A DNA stretch of 61,571 nt, taken from the NCBI GenBank assembly GCA_945889005.1, contig CAMDBI010000022.1:1-61571 (forward strand), in the 5' to 3' direction. Shown here in pieces: positions 46,063 through 54,854 of this stretch. The stretch is from Bacteroides fragilis (GTDB lineage Bacteria > Bacteroidota > Bacteroidia > Bacteroidales > DTGW01). The notes beneath the pieces are model-generated. The model did not search any database, was not told where the DNA came from, and was given only the letters and a program-made list of their open reading frames with translations. A program made the translations under genes and the position numbers. Positions within the stretch are counted from its first letter, which is position 1. Each line of letters begins with the position of its first letter.

Positions 46063-47580
46063 TAAACTTTTTATATAAGTAACTATATGCCAACGTTCAT
46101 TTGTGCTAAGAAATTTGCCATGAGGCATCATAAGGTTAAAACCAACCGTCATAACATGAAATAATTCGCCATCGGGAGCCTGCTGCACTTGAGGAGTAAG
46201 AAGTGAACGAGGAGCAGCCGAATATTTACCGCTTGTAAACAAAAATCCCTTTCCATCGGCATTTGAACCGTGACACATAAGACATTGTTTGTTGTAAAAA
46301 TCTTTCCCGGACGCAATTGACAAACTATCTGGAACAATAGGACTTATGTATGTATTCCCGGCTTCAATCCTTTCAATATTGTCCTTCTCGAAGCGATAAT
46401 ATATTTGGCGAGTGTGTATTGAGCCTTTTACATGCGAAGCGGGTTTAAAAGCATTACTGGTATCTGTGCTGCTATAAAACATATCGGGATAATAGACTTT
46501 ACCAGGAGTCTGTTCGCTCGTACACGACACAAATAAAAATAATAAAAACACAAAAACATGTTTTTGGAATTTTATATGAAACATCCCTAAAAACAGAAAT
46601 AGTATGAAAAAAATAAGAATAAATTCTACAATAAGCACATTATTTATACTTTCTATTATTTTAATATTAAAAATAAAGTACAATTCGAAGATATGTGCTA
46701 TCAACACCGAAACCGATGAAACCATCATCAAATAATTGTTTTCTTTCATTTTGCGACCCAACAATAAGATAAAAGGTACTATAAAACCCATTACAAAAAA
46801 AATGACATAAAACAAAGGTAGGTTTGTAAATCGGTCGAGATAGAAGTCGGTCTCAGATGGAATATTGGCCTGCCAGCTTATCATGTATTGCTCGTACCAC
46901 ATATAAGCCCACAAAATCGAAAATGCAAAAAGAAATTTTGAAATATCGTTTTTGTAAGAGGCTGTCAATTCGAGCAACTTGTTTTTTTGTAAATACAATA
47001 AATAAATAACTATAAAAGCCGAACCACTTGCAAGCATTGCAGAGAGCATATACCACACAAACAAAGTGCTGTGCCATTGGCTTATAATAGTACTAAACCG
47101 TTCGAACACCAACACATGAAACAAAATAACCAAAACCGACAATGCAAATGCGAACTTGCTCACTTTGGGGGTTTGCTTTCCAACAGACTTTTTTAATGTA
47201 TGAAAAAACCACAACAGAATGACAAAATAAAAAATTAGTCGCAACAACTGCCAATAATCTAAATTGCTAGAATTATTGAGTGTCTGAAAAAAGATATCAT
47301 AAAATATTGTTCCGATTTCCGACAAAACCAACAAGATAATCCCCACAATAGCCATGGTTACAGTTGAGAACTGTGCTTTCTCAATTTCAAAAGGCAATTG
47401 GACCTTGCTCAATTTCTGAATACAAAAAAACAACATGCCATACAAACCCATTTGAAAGAAAAACCAAACATAAATTTGTACAATAGTTTGGATTCTTGTA
47501 GTGTTCAACATCGAAAAAACAACTATCACCAAAAAGAGCAGAGCTGTTATAAAAATCGATATATGTAGATACCTCTTCAT
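46051..47580 (-). CDS. NrfD/ActF-like membrane domain fused to ActE-like monohaem cytochrome c
   Basis: A 509-residue protein. Residues 1 to about 330 form some ten membrane helices like ActF/NrfD quinol-site subunits. From residue 333 the sequence MFHIKFQKHVFVFLLFLFVSC looks like an independent lipoprotein signal peptide (broken here only by context), followed by YYPDMFYSS and a cytochrome c domain with CLMCH near 435 and a Met ligand in LMMPHGKF, which is the ActE pattern. It may be a true fusion, or ActE may also be translated from the internal ATG at 46584 as a 177-residue lipoprotein. The last residues GRL and the stop come from a MITE. Four nt follow the ActC-ActD gene. Confidence 0.8.
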   Translation of the reverse strand: MKRYLHISIFITALLFLVIVVFSMLNTTRIQTIVQIYVWFFFQMGLYGMLFFCIQKLSKVQLPFEIEKAQFSTVTMAIVGIILLVLSEIGTIFYDIFFQTLNNSSNLDYWQLLRLIFYFVILLWFFHTLKKSVGKQTPKVSKFAFALSVLVILFHVLVFERFSTIISQWHSTLFVWYMLSAMLASGSAFIVIYLLYLQKNKLLELTASYKNDISKFLFAFSILWAYMWYEQYMISWQANIPSETDFYLDRFTNLPLFYVIFFVMGFIVPFILLLGRKMKENNYLMMVSSVSVLIAHIFELYFIFNIKIIESINNVLIVEFILIFFILFLFLGMFHIKFQKHVFVFLLFLFVSCTSEQTPGKVYYPDMFYSSTDTSNAFKPASHVKGSIHTRQIYYRFEKDNIERIEAGNTYISPIVPDSLSIASGKDFYNKQCLMCHGSNADGKGFLFTSGKYSAAPRSLLTPQVQQAPDGELFHVMTVGFNLMMPHGKFLSTNERWHIVTYIKSLGRL

Positions 47581-47584
47581 TTCT

Positions 47585-49396
47585 TTAATAACATTTTAAA
47601 GCCCTAGTTTTCATCACAAAATCAATATTTTCATTATTTTTTTCAGCTAAAAACTGAATAAAAAAATATTCGTTCAATTCGTCTGGAAAATAATTTTGCT
47701 TTATCGACAGTTTTCTGTATTTAAGTAAAAAAGCGACAAACATGCTCAATCCGGCAAACAGCACTGCACACTCGAACACAACCGGCACAAACGACGGGAA
47801 AGCATAATATGGTTTTCCTCCATATACCATCGGGTTATTGACAGTCATAATCCAATATTGAAAGACAAAAGCCGATGCACCACCAACAATTCCACCTATA
47901 AGCGCAATAAGCGGAATACGTGTTTTATGCCCCCCATTAATTTCGACATAATTGGGCATTGAGACATTAGTGATTACATATTTATTAGAAAGTTGTGTAT
48001 AAGCCTGCTTAAAAGTTTCGGCATTGGGATAAATTGCAAGAATATTTCCTTCAACTTGGTCTATTTGTAAGGGTAAATCGGGCTCATCGATGGCATGCCC
48101 CGACCCTTTAAAAGCCTTCATCTCGTTGATGGCTATAAGTGGAGCAAACCTTGTGAATATCATAAAAAACAAGACAAAAAACGACAAACTGCCAACAAAT
48201 AAGGCAATTTCGATCCACGAAATACTGTAACAACCTTCACGAGCAGGCAATAATGAATTTTCGAGACTATTTACTACAATTACATATCGTTCGAGCCACA
48301 TACCTATGTTTATAACAATAGAAATAAGAAAGCTCATCAATAGATGTGTTCTAATTTTTTTTATCCATAACAATTGAGGAATAAGCACATTGCACGCAAT
48401 CATAGCCCAAAACTGAGGAGCATAAGCACCAAAAAGTTTCTTTTCGGTCAATTGTTTTTCGAATTCGCTTCCGGAAGCAAATTCGGTATAAATCTCGATG
48501 GCATAAGCTAGCGCCACCAATGAACCTGTAACAATGATAATTTTATTGATAGATTCTACAATATGGCTGTCGATAAAGTTTTTAAGATTGAACGCCGTGC
48601 GCATTGCAATAATAAGGGTTTGGGTCATTGCGAAGCCCGAAAAAATAGCGCCAGCCACGAAGAAAGGCGGGAAGATAGTCGAATGCCAACCCGGAATGGG
48701 CGTAACGGCAAAATCGGTACTTACGACCGAATGTACCGAAATAACAAGGGGTGCAGCAATTGCTGCCAAATAATAGATTATGCTATGATGAGTTTCCCAA
48801 TACGACAATGAGTTTTTCCAACCCAAACTAAGCTTTTGATAAATGCGCTGCCTGAATCCCTTTTTCATCCGACGAGCCAAAAGTGCAAAATCGGGAATAA
48901 GCCCAATATACCAAAAAATAAGTGAAATAATAAAATAGGTCGAGATGGCAAAAATATCCCAAACCAAGGGAGAATTAAAATTGACCCAAAGGCTACTTTG
49001 AGTAGGTATGGGTACAATATAATGTAAATAAGCTATTCGGCCAAGGTGAATAACCGGAAACAAACCGGCACAAGCAATTGCAACAATAGTCATAGACTCG
49101 GCACTACGATTGACCGACATACGCCACGGCTGACGAAACAAAAGCAAAATAGCCGAAATAAAGGTTCCGGCATGCGCAATGCCTATCCACCAAACGAAAT
49201 TGGTAATAGCCGTTCCCCAAGCCACGTAGTTGTTGACACCCCAAGTTCCAATTCCGTTGTAAAGGGTTTGATACAAAGCATAAACACCAAAGAGCAAACC
49301 TATTGATGCCAGTAGCACAATAGACAGCCATACCTTCCCAGTTTTTCGGCTTACGATAGTTACCAATTCTTGTTCTATACTATTGTGGCTAATCAT
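47585..49396 (-). CDS. ACIII subunits ActC (NrfD-like) and ActD (DUF3341) fused
   Basis: A 603-residue protein. Residues 1 to about 420 are an NrfD/PsrC-type membrane subunit with roughly ten helices (WGTAITNFVWWIGIAHAGTFISA is the typical second block), which contacts quinol in ACIII. From about 450, DLPLQIDQVEGNILAIYPNAETFKQAYTQL starts the ActD/DUF3341 domain, which has two further helices. In the ACIII operons I know actC and actD are separate. I start at ATG 49396, overlapping the actB stop as ATGA; a longer reading frame of 42 extra residues would lie in actB. Expected role: quinol oxidation and possible proton translocation. Confidence 0.88.
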   Translation of the reverse strand: MISHNSIEQELVTIVSRKTGKVWLSIVLLASIGLLFGVYALYQTLYNGIGTWGVNNYVAWGTAITNFVWWIGIAHAGTFISAILLLFRQPWRMSVNRSAESMTIVAIACAGLFPVIHLGRIAYLHYIVPIPTQSSLWVNFNSPLVWDIFAISTYFIISLIFWYIGLIPDFALLARRMKKGFRQRIYQKLSLGWKNSLSYWETHHSIIYYLAAIAAPLVISVHSVVSTDFAVTPIPGWHSTIFPPFFVAGAIFSGFAMTQTLIIAMRTAFNLKNFIDSHIVESINKIIIVTGSLVALAYAIEIYTEFASGSEFEKQLTEKKLFGAYAPQFWAMIACNVLIPQLLWIKKIRTHLLMSFLISIVINIGMWLERYVIVVNSLENSLLPAREGCYSISWIEIALFVGSLSFFVLFFMIFTRFAPLIAINEMKAFKGSGHAIDEPDLPLQIDQVEGNILAIYPNAETFKQAYTQLSNKYVITNVSMPNYVEINGGHKTRIPLIALIGGIVGGASAFVFQYWIMTVNNPMVYGGKPYYAFPSFVPVVFECAVLFAGLSMFVAFLLKYRKLSIKQNYFPDELNEYFFIQFLAEKNNENIDFVMKTRALKCY

Positions 49397-52134
49397 TGGT
49401 CGGAAATATTTTTGTACAACACAGAAGGATTTGTATTGAGTTCGCCCAACAAGGCATACTTCGGCGAATTTTCGGCAACCAGCTCGTCGAAATAGCCAAA
49501 ACGAATGGCGCTTGCCGGACAAGCTTGCATACAGGCTGTTTGAAGTAGCTCGGTTGAACCTTCTGCTTTATTTTCGACCATGCGGTGATAGCAAAAATTG
49601 CATTTCTCCATCACACCTTTGCTGCGAACAACTACCGAGGGATTATATATAAAGGAATAATATTTATTGTCTATTCCCGGCAACTGCTTGTTGTTAAGTG
49701 GAAAAACATCGGTACCGGTATAGTCGTACCAATTGTAAACCCTTGCTTTGTATGGACAAGCGTTGGCACAGAAGCGAGAACCAATGCAGCGATTATAAAC
49801 CATTTGATTGACCCCGTCGGATGTGTGCGATGTAGCAGATACAGGGCATACTCCTTCGCATGGGGCATTGTTGCAATGCTGGCACATTACCGGCAAGTGC
49901 ATCACGTTCGAATCGTCGTTCTCGTCGGAGACGTAAGTGTCTATTTTCAACCAATGCATAAGCCGTCCATTTTCAACTTCTTCTTTACCAACAATGGTAA
50001 TATTGTTTTCGGCCTGACAGGCAATGCTACAAGCGCCACAACCAGTGCAAAGGTCTGTATCTATTATCATTCCCCTACGTTTTGCATTAGAAACAAACTG
50101 AGGATAAAGACTTTGGGTATTTTCTTCAAAGGGTTTAAATATTTGACTGCTGAAATTCTTGTTTTTAATGACAATCTGTTTCTGTGAAAAAACGAGTTTT
50201 TCAACTTTTTTGCTTGTTTCAATATCGATACCTGCAAAGTACTCTTCCCTGCCTTTTGTAGATAATGTAAATAATTGATAGGCATTGAAGCCTACAGTAT
50301 CGTTGGAAGCATAGCAAAATTGACCGTAACCAAGTTCTATACTCAGCGTATTGTATGCTTGGCCGTGTATTCCGAATACAGGAATTGCAAACCCCTTACC
50401 AATAAAAATTAATTGCCCATCAGTCAAATTCATTTCATTCATCCATCGGGGCGAAGCCATGGCGCAATTGCCCCAACATTGCTTCGTTATGGGGTGCGGC
50501 AGTTCGTGCAACCAAGGATTGTCGAAATCGTTGTAAAGACTCAAATTGACAGGTTCGGTCAATTGAATCTCCAAATCGGGGCTCGGTTTTGATAATTTTC
50601 CAATGTTTCGAATAGTTTTTTCAACGTCAAAAACCCGCTTTTTTTCGATGATTTCGGTTGATAGAAAACCTTTTTGTAAGCATTGCTCCCATGCTGACTC
50701 GAAGTCGGTAATTTTTTCTTTTTGAAAAAAATGAGTCCAATGATTTTTGATATAATCGGGATAAAGAACCTCCTGCCCCATCCAAACCAACAGCGATTGC
50801 TGCCACTGGCGGGTATCAAACAATGGATTGACCAATGGCTGGGCTATACCGTTATAACCCGAAACTACCTCGGCATCGTTCCACGATTCGTAAACATGGC
50901 TATCGGGACATACAAAACTGCATAATTTTGATGTTAGGTTTTGTTTTTCACCTATGAATAGCGAAAATTCAGAATCTTTGAAAAGCCTTTCGATGTAGGG
51001 ATGAAAAGCAAACCAATTTACGATATCGACTCCATGCACAATTATGCCGTCAATTTCGTTGAACCTGTTGTTCAAATAATCGAGAAAACGAGCATCATCG
51101 CCTTGTCGTGCATTTACATTCCTTACTGGGTCGATAGTTGAACCATAACTATCCAAAATATGATTGATAGAAGCAACAATAAGCTGCACTTGCAAATTAT
51201 TGGAGCCTGACACAACAAGGCTTCGACCTTTGTTTTTGATTAGCTCTAAAGCTATATCCATCATTGAAAAAGATATTGGCTCGCAATCAATTTTTGGCAG
51301 ATTAGACACCGTCGCCAATTCGTTATAAAAATGAGCTAAGAAATGTACTTCCTCCGAAGGTTTTATGGCTATACGCTTAAGGGCTTTACTACCCGTTATG
51401 GTTAAGGTTGTTTCAAACTGTATATGTTTAAAACCAGGGTTTGTTGTTTTGGCTTTGGAATATTGATTGCTGTAAATAGCCGGTAACAGCCATGTTCCCA
51501 AAAAATCGCAATTGAAACCTATCACATAACAAGCTTTTTCGAAATGCAAGAAAGGCACCCTTCTTTCGTCTTGGGTTATTTGAAAACAATTGGCTATGGC
51601 ATCGAGCGAAATGGCATCGAGCATAAAATGCTCAGCATTTGGAAAAACCGCTTTAAAATCGGAAACAAGTTTTTGGGTACTTGGACTAACCAAACTTTCG
51701 GTAACAAATAAGAGCTTTTTTTCAGAATTTCTTAATGCTAACAGATTTTCTTTAACCCTATCGTCAAATTCTGCAAGTTTGGTTTCTTTGCCCTGAATAA
51801 GAGGCTTTGTCAATCTCGATGGGTTGTATAAGCCTAAAAGTGAGGCTTGCATTTTAGCAGTACTACCTCCACCCGTGAGTTCACTAGCCCGATTACCATC
51901 GACCTTTACTGGTTTGCCATCTACCGATTTGACCAGAATGGGATAACTCTCGCCCCCGTCGAAATACTGGCTAGCGTAGTAATTAGCTTTGCCTTGAACA
52001 ATATCGTCGGGCTGCACGATATATGGAATAAGCTTTTGCACCGGTCTTTCGCACGATTGCGACAAAGCAGCAACCGCAGCGCCGGCTGCTGTTATTTTTA
52101 TGAAATTTCGTCTATCGAGGTTTACTTTACCCAT
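49393..52134 (-). CDS. actB: ACIII iron-sulfur/molybdopterin-like subunit ActB
   Basis: A 913-residue periplasmic-side subunit. A Tat-type signal with twin arginines (DRRNFIKITAAGAA, R8-R9) precedes a molybdopterin-oxidoreductase-like domain that in ACIII carries no molybdenum, followed from about 690 by a ferredoxin-like domain with cluster motifs CTGCGACSIAC, CQHCNNAPCEGVCP, CIGSRFCANACP and CNFCYHRM ... CMQACP, enough for up to four clusters. It passes electrons from the quinol site to the haem subunits. Start ATG 52134 is four nt after the actA stop. An earlier ATG (52176) would overlap actA by 38 bp. Confidence 0.92.
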   Translation of the reverse strand: MGKVNLDRRNFIKITAAGAAVAALSQSCERPVQKLIPYIVQPDDIVQGKANYYASQYFDGGESYPILVKSVDGKPVKVDGNRASELTGGGSTAKMQASLLGLYNPSRLTKPLIQGKETKLAEFDDRVKENLLALRNSEKKLLFVTESLVSPSTQKLVSDFKAVFPNAEHFMLDAISLDAIANCFQITQDERRVPFLHFEKACYVIGFNCDFLGTWLLPAIYSNQYSKAKTTNPGFKHIQFETTLTITGSKALKRIAIKPSEEVHFLAHFYNELATVSNLPKIDCEPISFSMMDIALELIKNKGRSLVVSGSNNLQVQLIVASINHILDSYGSTIDPVRNVNARQGDDARFLDYLNNRFNEIDGIIVHGVDIVNWFAFHPYIERLFKDSEFSLFIGEKQNLTSKLCSFVCPDSHVYESWNDAEVVSGYNGIAQPLVNPLFDTRQWQQSLLVWMGQEVLYPDYIKNHWTHFFQKEKITDFESAWEQCLQKGFLSTEIIEKKRVFDVEKTIRNIGKLSKPSPDLEIQLTEPVNLSLYNDFDNPWLHELPHPITKQCWGNCAMASPRWMNEMNLTDGQLIFIGKGFAIPVFGIHGQAYNTLSIELGYGQFCYASNDTVGFNAYQLFTLSTKGREEYFAGIDIETSKKVEKLVFSQKQIVIKNKNFSSQIFKPFEENTQSLYPQFVSNAKRRGMIIDTDLCTGCGACSIACQAENNITIVGKEEVENGRLMHWLKIDTYVSDENDDSNVMHLPVMCQHCNNAPCEGVCPVSATSHTSDGVNQMVYNRCIGSRFCANACPYKARVYNWYDYTGTDVFPLNNKQLPGIDNKYYSFIYNPSVVVRSKGVMEKCNFCYHRMVENKAEGSTELLQTACMQACPASAIRFGYFDELVAENSPKYALLGELNTNPSVLYKNISDQ

Positions 52135-52138
52135 GTTG

Positions 52139-53206
52139 CTAATGATGACATTGTATGCAATCCGATTTGTTTCCATTGCTTACCCGCAGTGTATCGAATC
52201 GTTGATGATAATAGTTGAACATTACCTCTTTAATCTGCCTCGAATTTGCAACATTTTTTTCAGTATGGCAATCGATACACCATTTCATCGACAAATTCTC
52301 GATTTGTTTTACACGGTGCATTTCTTCGACCTTCCCGTGACAATCGGCACAATCGGTTTTTTTGTTGCGCAAGTGCATGGTGTGGCTAAAGCCCACATAA
52401 GCAGGCAGTTTGTGAACCCCAACCCAGGGTGTTGATTGCGAAGAGTCCCATTTCTCAAATAGTTTATTGAGCTCGAAAGCCCCAGAACGACTCCCTTCGC
52501 GAACTACCAAATGGCAATTGATGCACAAAGCAACCGAAGGCGTACCGGCAATTTTGCTCACATCGGCGCTATGATGACAATATCGGCAATCGATTTGGTT
52601 GTCGCCGGCATGAACACGATGCGAAAACTTTATAGGCTGGTCTGGTGCATAGCCTTTTGAATAATTGAGCGATTGGATGCCTGAAATAATTCCACTAGTA
52701 ATACAAACCGGAATAATAAAAATGAAAATATTTTTAAGTTTCTTTTTTCTAAAATAATACAAAGGAATAAAAAGAATTACTCCTGTTATGATAAGAAATA
52801 GCGAAAGATTGAGACTTTGTTTTACCACTTGTTTCTGACCTTTGAACGATTCGATGTAATGAAGAATTTGCCTTACCGAATCGTCAGATAATTGAATATT
52901 CTCGTGCACCTCCGACAATAAAGCCGAGTGCATATAGGGTTCATTTAGCTTGCTTTTCAGTTCATCGAACCCGATCGGCTTACTTCTGTTTGCAAGGTCG
53001 AAAACCGAAGGATAAAAACTGAAAGTATCGGTTGTTTCTATGGTATGACAAGAGATACACGAACCTCGACTTAATGAATCAATTTTAGAATGAAATAAAG
53101 TTTTTCCACATTCTGCTTTGTTCGAAAATGCAAAAGCAGTATCAAATAAAAATAAAACTAATATAATGACTATACTTTTAAAAGTGTTAACAGGCAATTT
53201 TTTCAT
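52139..53206 (-). CDS. actA: ACIII multihaem cytochrome ActA (six CxxCH)
   Basis: A 355-residue multihaem cytochrome. Signal peptide to about residue 27, then a first haem motif CISCH (50-54), a membrane region (about 134-152 and 159-178), and a cytochrome c3-like periplasmic part with CRYCH (207), CINCH (228), CADCH (286), CIDCH (310) and CIQCH (350). ActA of Rhodothermus is pentahaem; here five sites are in the c3-like part and one is in an N-terminal cytochrome domain. It collects electrons from ActB. Its ATG overlaps the upstream gene stop (ATGA). Confidence 0.92.
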   Translation of the reverse strand: MKKLPVNTFKSIVIILVLFLFDTAFAFSNKAECGKTLFHSKIDSLSRGSCISCHTIETTDTFSFYPSVFDLANRSKPIGFDELKSKLNEPYMHSALLSEVHENIQLSDDSVRQILHYIESFKGQKQVVKQSLNLSLFLIITGVILFIPLYYFRKKKLKNIFIFIIPVCITSGIISGIQSLNYSKGYAPDQPIKFSHRVHAGDNQIDCRYCHHSADVSKIAGTPSVALCINCHLVVREGSRSGAFELNKLFEKWDSSQSTPWVGVHKLPAYVGFSHTMHLRNKKTDCADCHGKVEEMHRVKQIENLSMKWCIDCHTEKNVANSRQIKEVMFNYYHQRFDTLRVSNGNKSDCIQCHH

Positions 53207-53985
53207 TTATTATTTGCACCTTCTTTTATCCATTGAATTATGAGTTTCACTTCATTGTCGGGAACTATTTCACCACTTTGTGGCATGGTGATATTTAAAT
53301 ACCTTGTAATAAGGTCGCTATTTTCGGGCTGATATGGAGTTACATAGTTAGCAATGTTATAAGCATCGGAATTGGTAAACAAAACCGGAGTTCCACCTCC
53401 ATCGGAATGACATGAATTGCATCGTCTTTCAAGAATCGGGTATATTTCATTTTTAAAACTTATAGGTTGTGGAGCCTCCTCTTTATCGGGGTCGCACCAA
53501 CAATCGGGGTCTTTGTATTTTGTTTTATCGCAGTTGCAAGGATACGGTTTGGTATCGTTGTCGCAGCCACAGTTGAAATCTTTGTAACCGGTACTATCGC
53601 AATCGCAGCGACTAGGCTGATTGTCGTCGCAGGGGCAATCGGGGTCGTTGAATGGAGTGACATTGCAAGGACAAATATCTATAGGATCATTCGTATCGCA
53701 GTCGCAATCGCGGTATGGTGTTGTATCGCATACACAGGGTGCCGGACGTTCGATATCCATAGTATCGCAATCGCAATCGCGATATGGGCTGGTATCGCAA
53801 TCGCATACCACCTTAATAGGATCTAATGTATCGCAATCGCAGTCGCGGTATTTGGTAGTATCGCAATCACATTTTTCTTTATTGTTTTGTACAATTCTTA
53901 TTGGCAATTTATCGTTCTCGCACGAATTGATAATAAGTGCAATCGATATAATCAAAAACGCTATGTTTATTATTTTCCTTGTCAT
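53203..53985 (-). CDS. Lipoprotein with twelve CxC motifs and a C-terminal cytochrome c domain
   Basis: A 260-residue lipoprotein (lipobox IINSC, Cys22). Residues 39-164 carry twelve CxC motifs, starting at 39, 49, 61, 71, 84, 94, 105, 117, 127, 139, 150 and 162, separated by 7-10 residues rich in Asp, Thr, Tyr and Pro in alternating spacers (DTTKYRD, DTLDPIKVV). Residues 178-260 are a cytochrome c domain with CNSCH (189-193) and a likely Met234 ligand. I recognise no family for the repeats; CxC-rich segments can bind Cu, Zn or Fe-S-type metals or form many disulfides. Overlaps both neighbours by 4 nt (ATGA), so it is part of the ACIII operon. Function unknown. Confidence 0.85.
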   Translation of the reverse strand: MTRKIINIAFLIISIALIINSCENDKLPIRIVQNNKEKCDCDTTKYRDCDCDTLDPIKVVCDCDTSPYRDCDCDTMDIERPAPCVCDTTPYRDCDCDTNDPIDICPCNVTPFNDPDCPCDDNQPSRCDCDSTGYKDFNCGCDNDTKPYPCNCDKTKYKDPDCWCDPDKEEAPQPISFKNEIYPILERRCNSCHSDGGGTPVLFTNSDAYNIANYVTPYQPENSDLITRYLNITMPQSGEIVPDNEVKLIIQWIKEGANNK

Positions 53986-54854
53986 TTCTTATTGAGAAAA
54001 AAAGTACGATGAATGTTAAAACCAATAAAAAACTGACCATTCAGAGGATTAACACTTTCTGTTGAATATAAATATGGTGCAGAAATAAAGTTATTGTTTG
54101 AGAAAACAATTTGAAATCCGTGTCCGGCTGTTGCAATTTCGTATGAAATGGCAAATATATCGTCGTTACCCGCTATTTTATTGTGAATGTATGTATATTC
54201 AAATAAAACGGATGTTTGAAAAGTGGTTTTGAGTCGTCCACCCATTGGTAAAATAAAAGTGGTGTTTTTTTCATTTGCTTCAACCAGATTGCGATAAATA
54301 ATTGCAGGAGCCGCGAGTGCCGAAAAATTGTTACTAAACTTTCGGGATACAATAATTTGATTAAAGTACGAGAATCGATGCGATGTTTTATAGAAAAAAG
54401 TCGAATCGTAAAGTTTCATTGAAGGTAAATCGTATGTTCGAGCAAACATTGATGTATAAAAAGCACCAAACACCGGCACTCGGTCGTCCTCAGTTTGGTG
54501 CAGAAAAGTATATTTTGCATCGGCATCGACCAGTCGGTTGTAATTGGTACGACCAATGCCTACATATAAGTCCTTGGTTATTGGAAACGAAAAGCCCAGT
54601 CTAATATTGGAACTCAGATCGAAACCCAAAAAGTTTTTCATAAAATCGTTTTTCAAATCGGCTTTCCCAAAACGATGCTGTACATTAAGTTCAAAACTTT
54701 TTAAAGGAACCGATTTGCTTGTTTGAGTATTGATGAGAGTCACGGATTTGAATTCGCCCGAAACTCTGTCGTCGAGTATCATTTCTTCTTGAGAATAAGA
54801 CGAAATGGATATAATAATAATTGCCAAAAAAGCTATTTTCTTTAATAAAATCAT
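53982..54854 (-). CDS. DUF5777-like outer-membrane beta-barrel
   Basis: A 290-residue exported protein: signal peptide ending SISSYS-Q, then a beta-rich chain with repeated aromatic strands (SFELNVQHRFGK, IRLGFSFPITKDLYVGIGRTNYNR, LKTTFQTSVLFEYTYIHN) ending FFIGFNIHRTFFL. I recall this pattern as the DUF5777 family of Bacteroidota, often placed beside cytochrome and YceI-type genes. I start at ATG 54854, which overlaps the upstream cytochrome stop as ATGA. The barrel may bring the lipoprotein or cytochrome next to, or through, the outer membrane; no haem motif is present. Confidence 0.75.
   Translation of the reverse strand: MILLKKIAFLAIIIISISSYSQEEMILDDRVSGEFKSVTLINTQTSKSVPLKSFELNVQHRFGKADLKNDFMKNFLGFDLSSNIRLGFSFPITKDLYVGIGRTNYNRLVDADAKYTFLHQTEDDRVPVFGAFYTSMFARTYDLPSMKLYDSTFFYKTSHRFSYFNQIIVSRKFSNNFSALAAPAIIYRNLVEANEKNTTFILPMGGRLKTTFQTSVLFEYTYIHNKIAGNDDIFAISYEIATAGHGFQIVFSNNNFISAPYLYSTESVNPLNGQFFIGFNIHRTFFLNKK

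Noticed and set aside
53467-53826. Long open frames on the plus strand opposite the CxC lipoprotein gene
   Set aside because: They mirror the repetitive CxC codons; the minus-strand frame has the lipobox, the haem motif and coupled start and stop, so the plus-strand frames are shadows.
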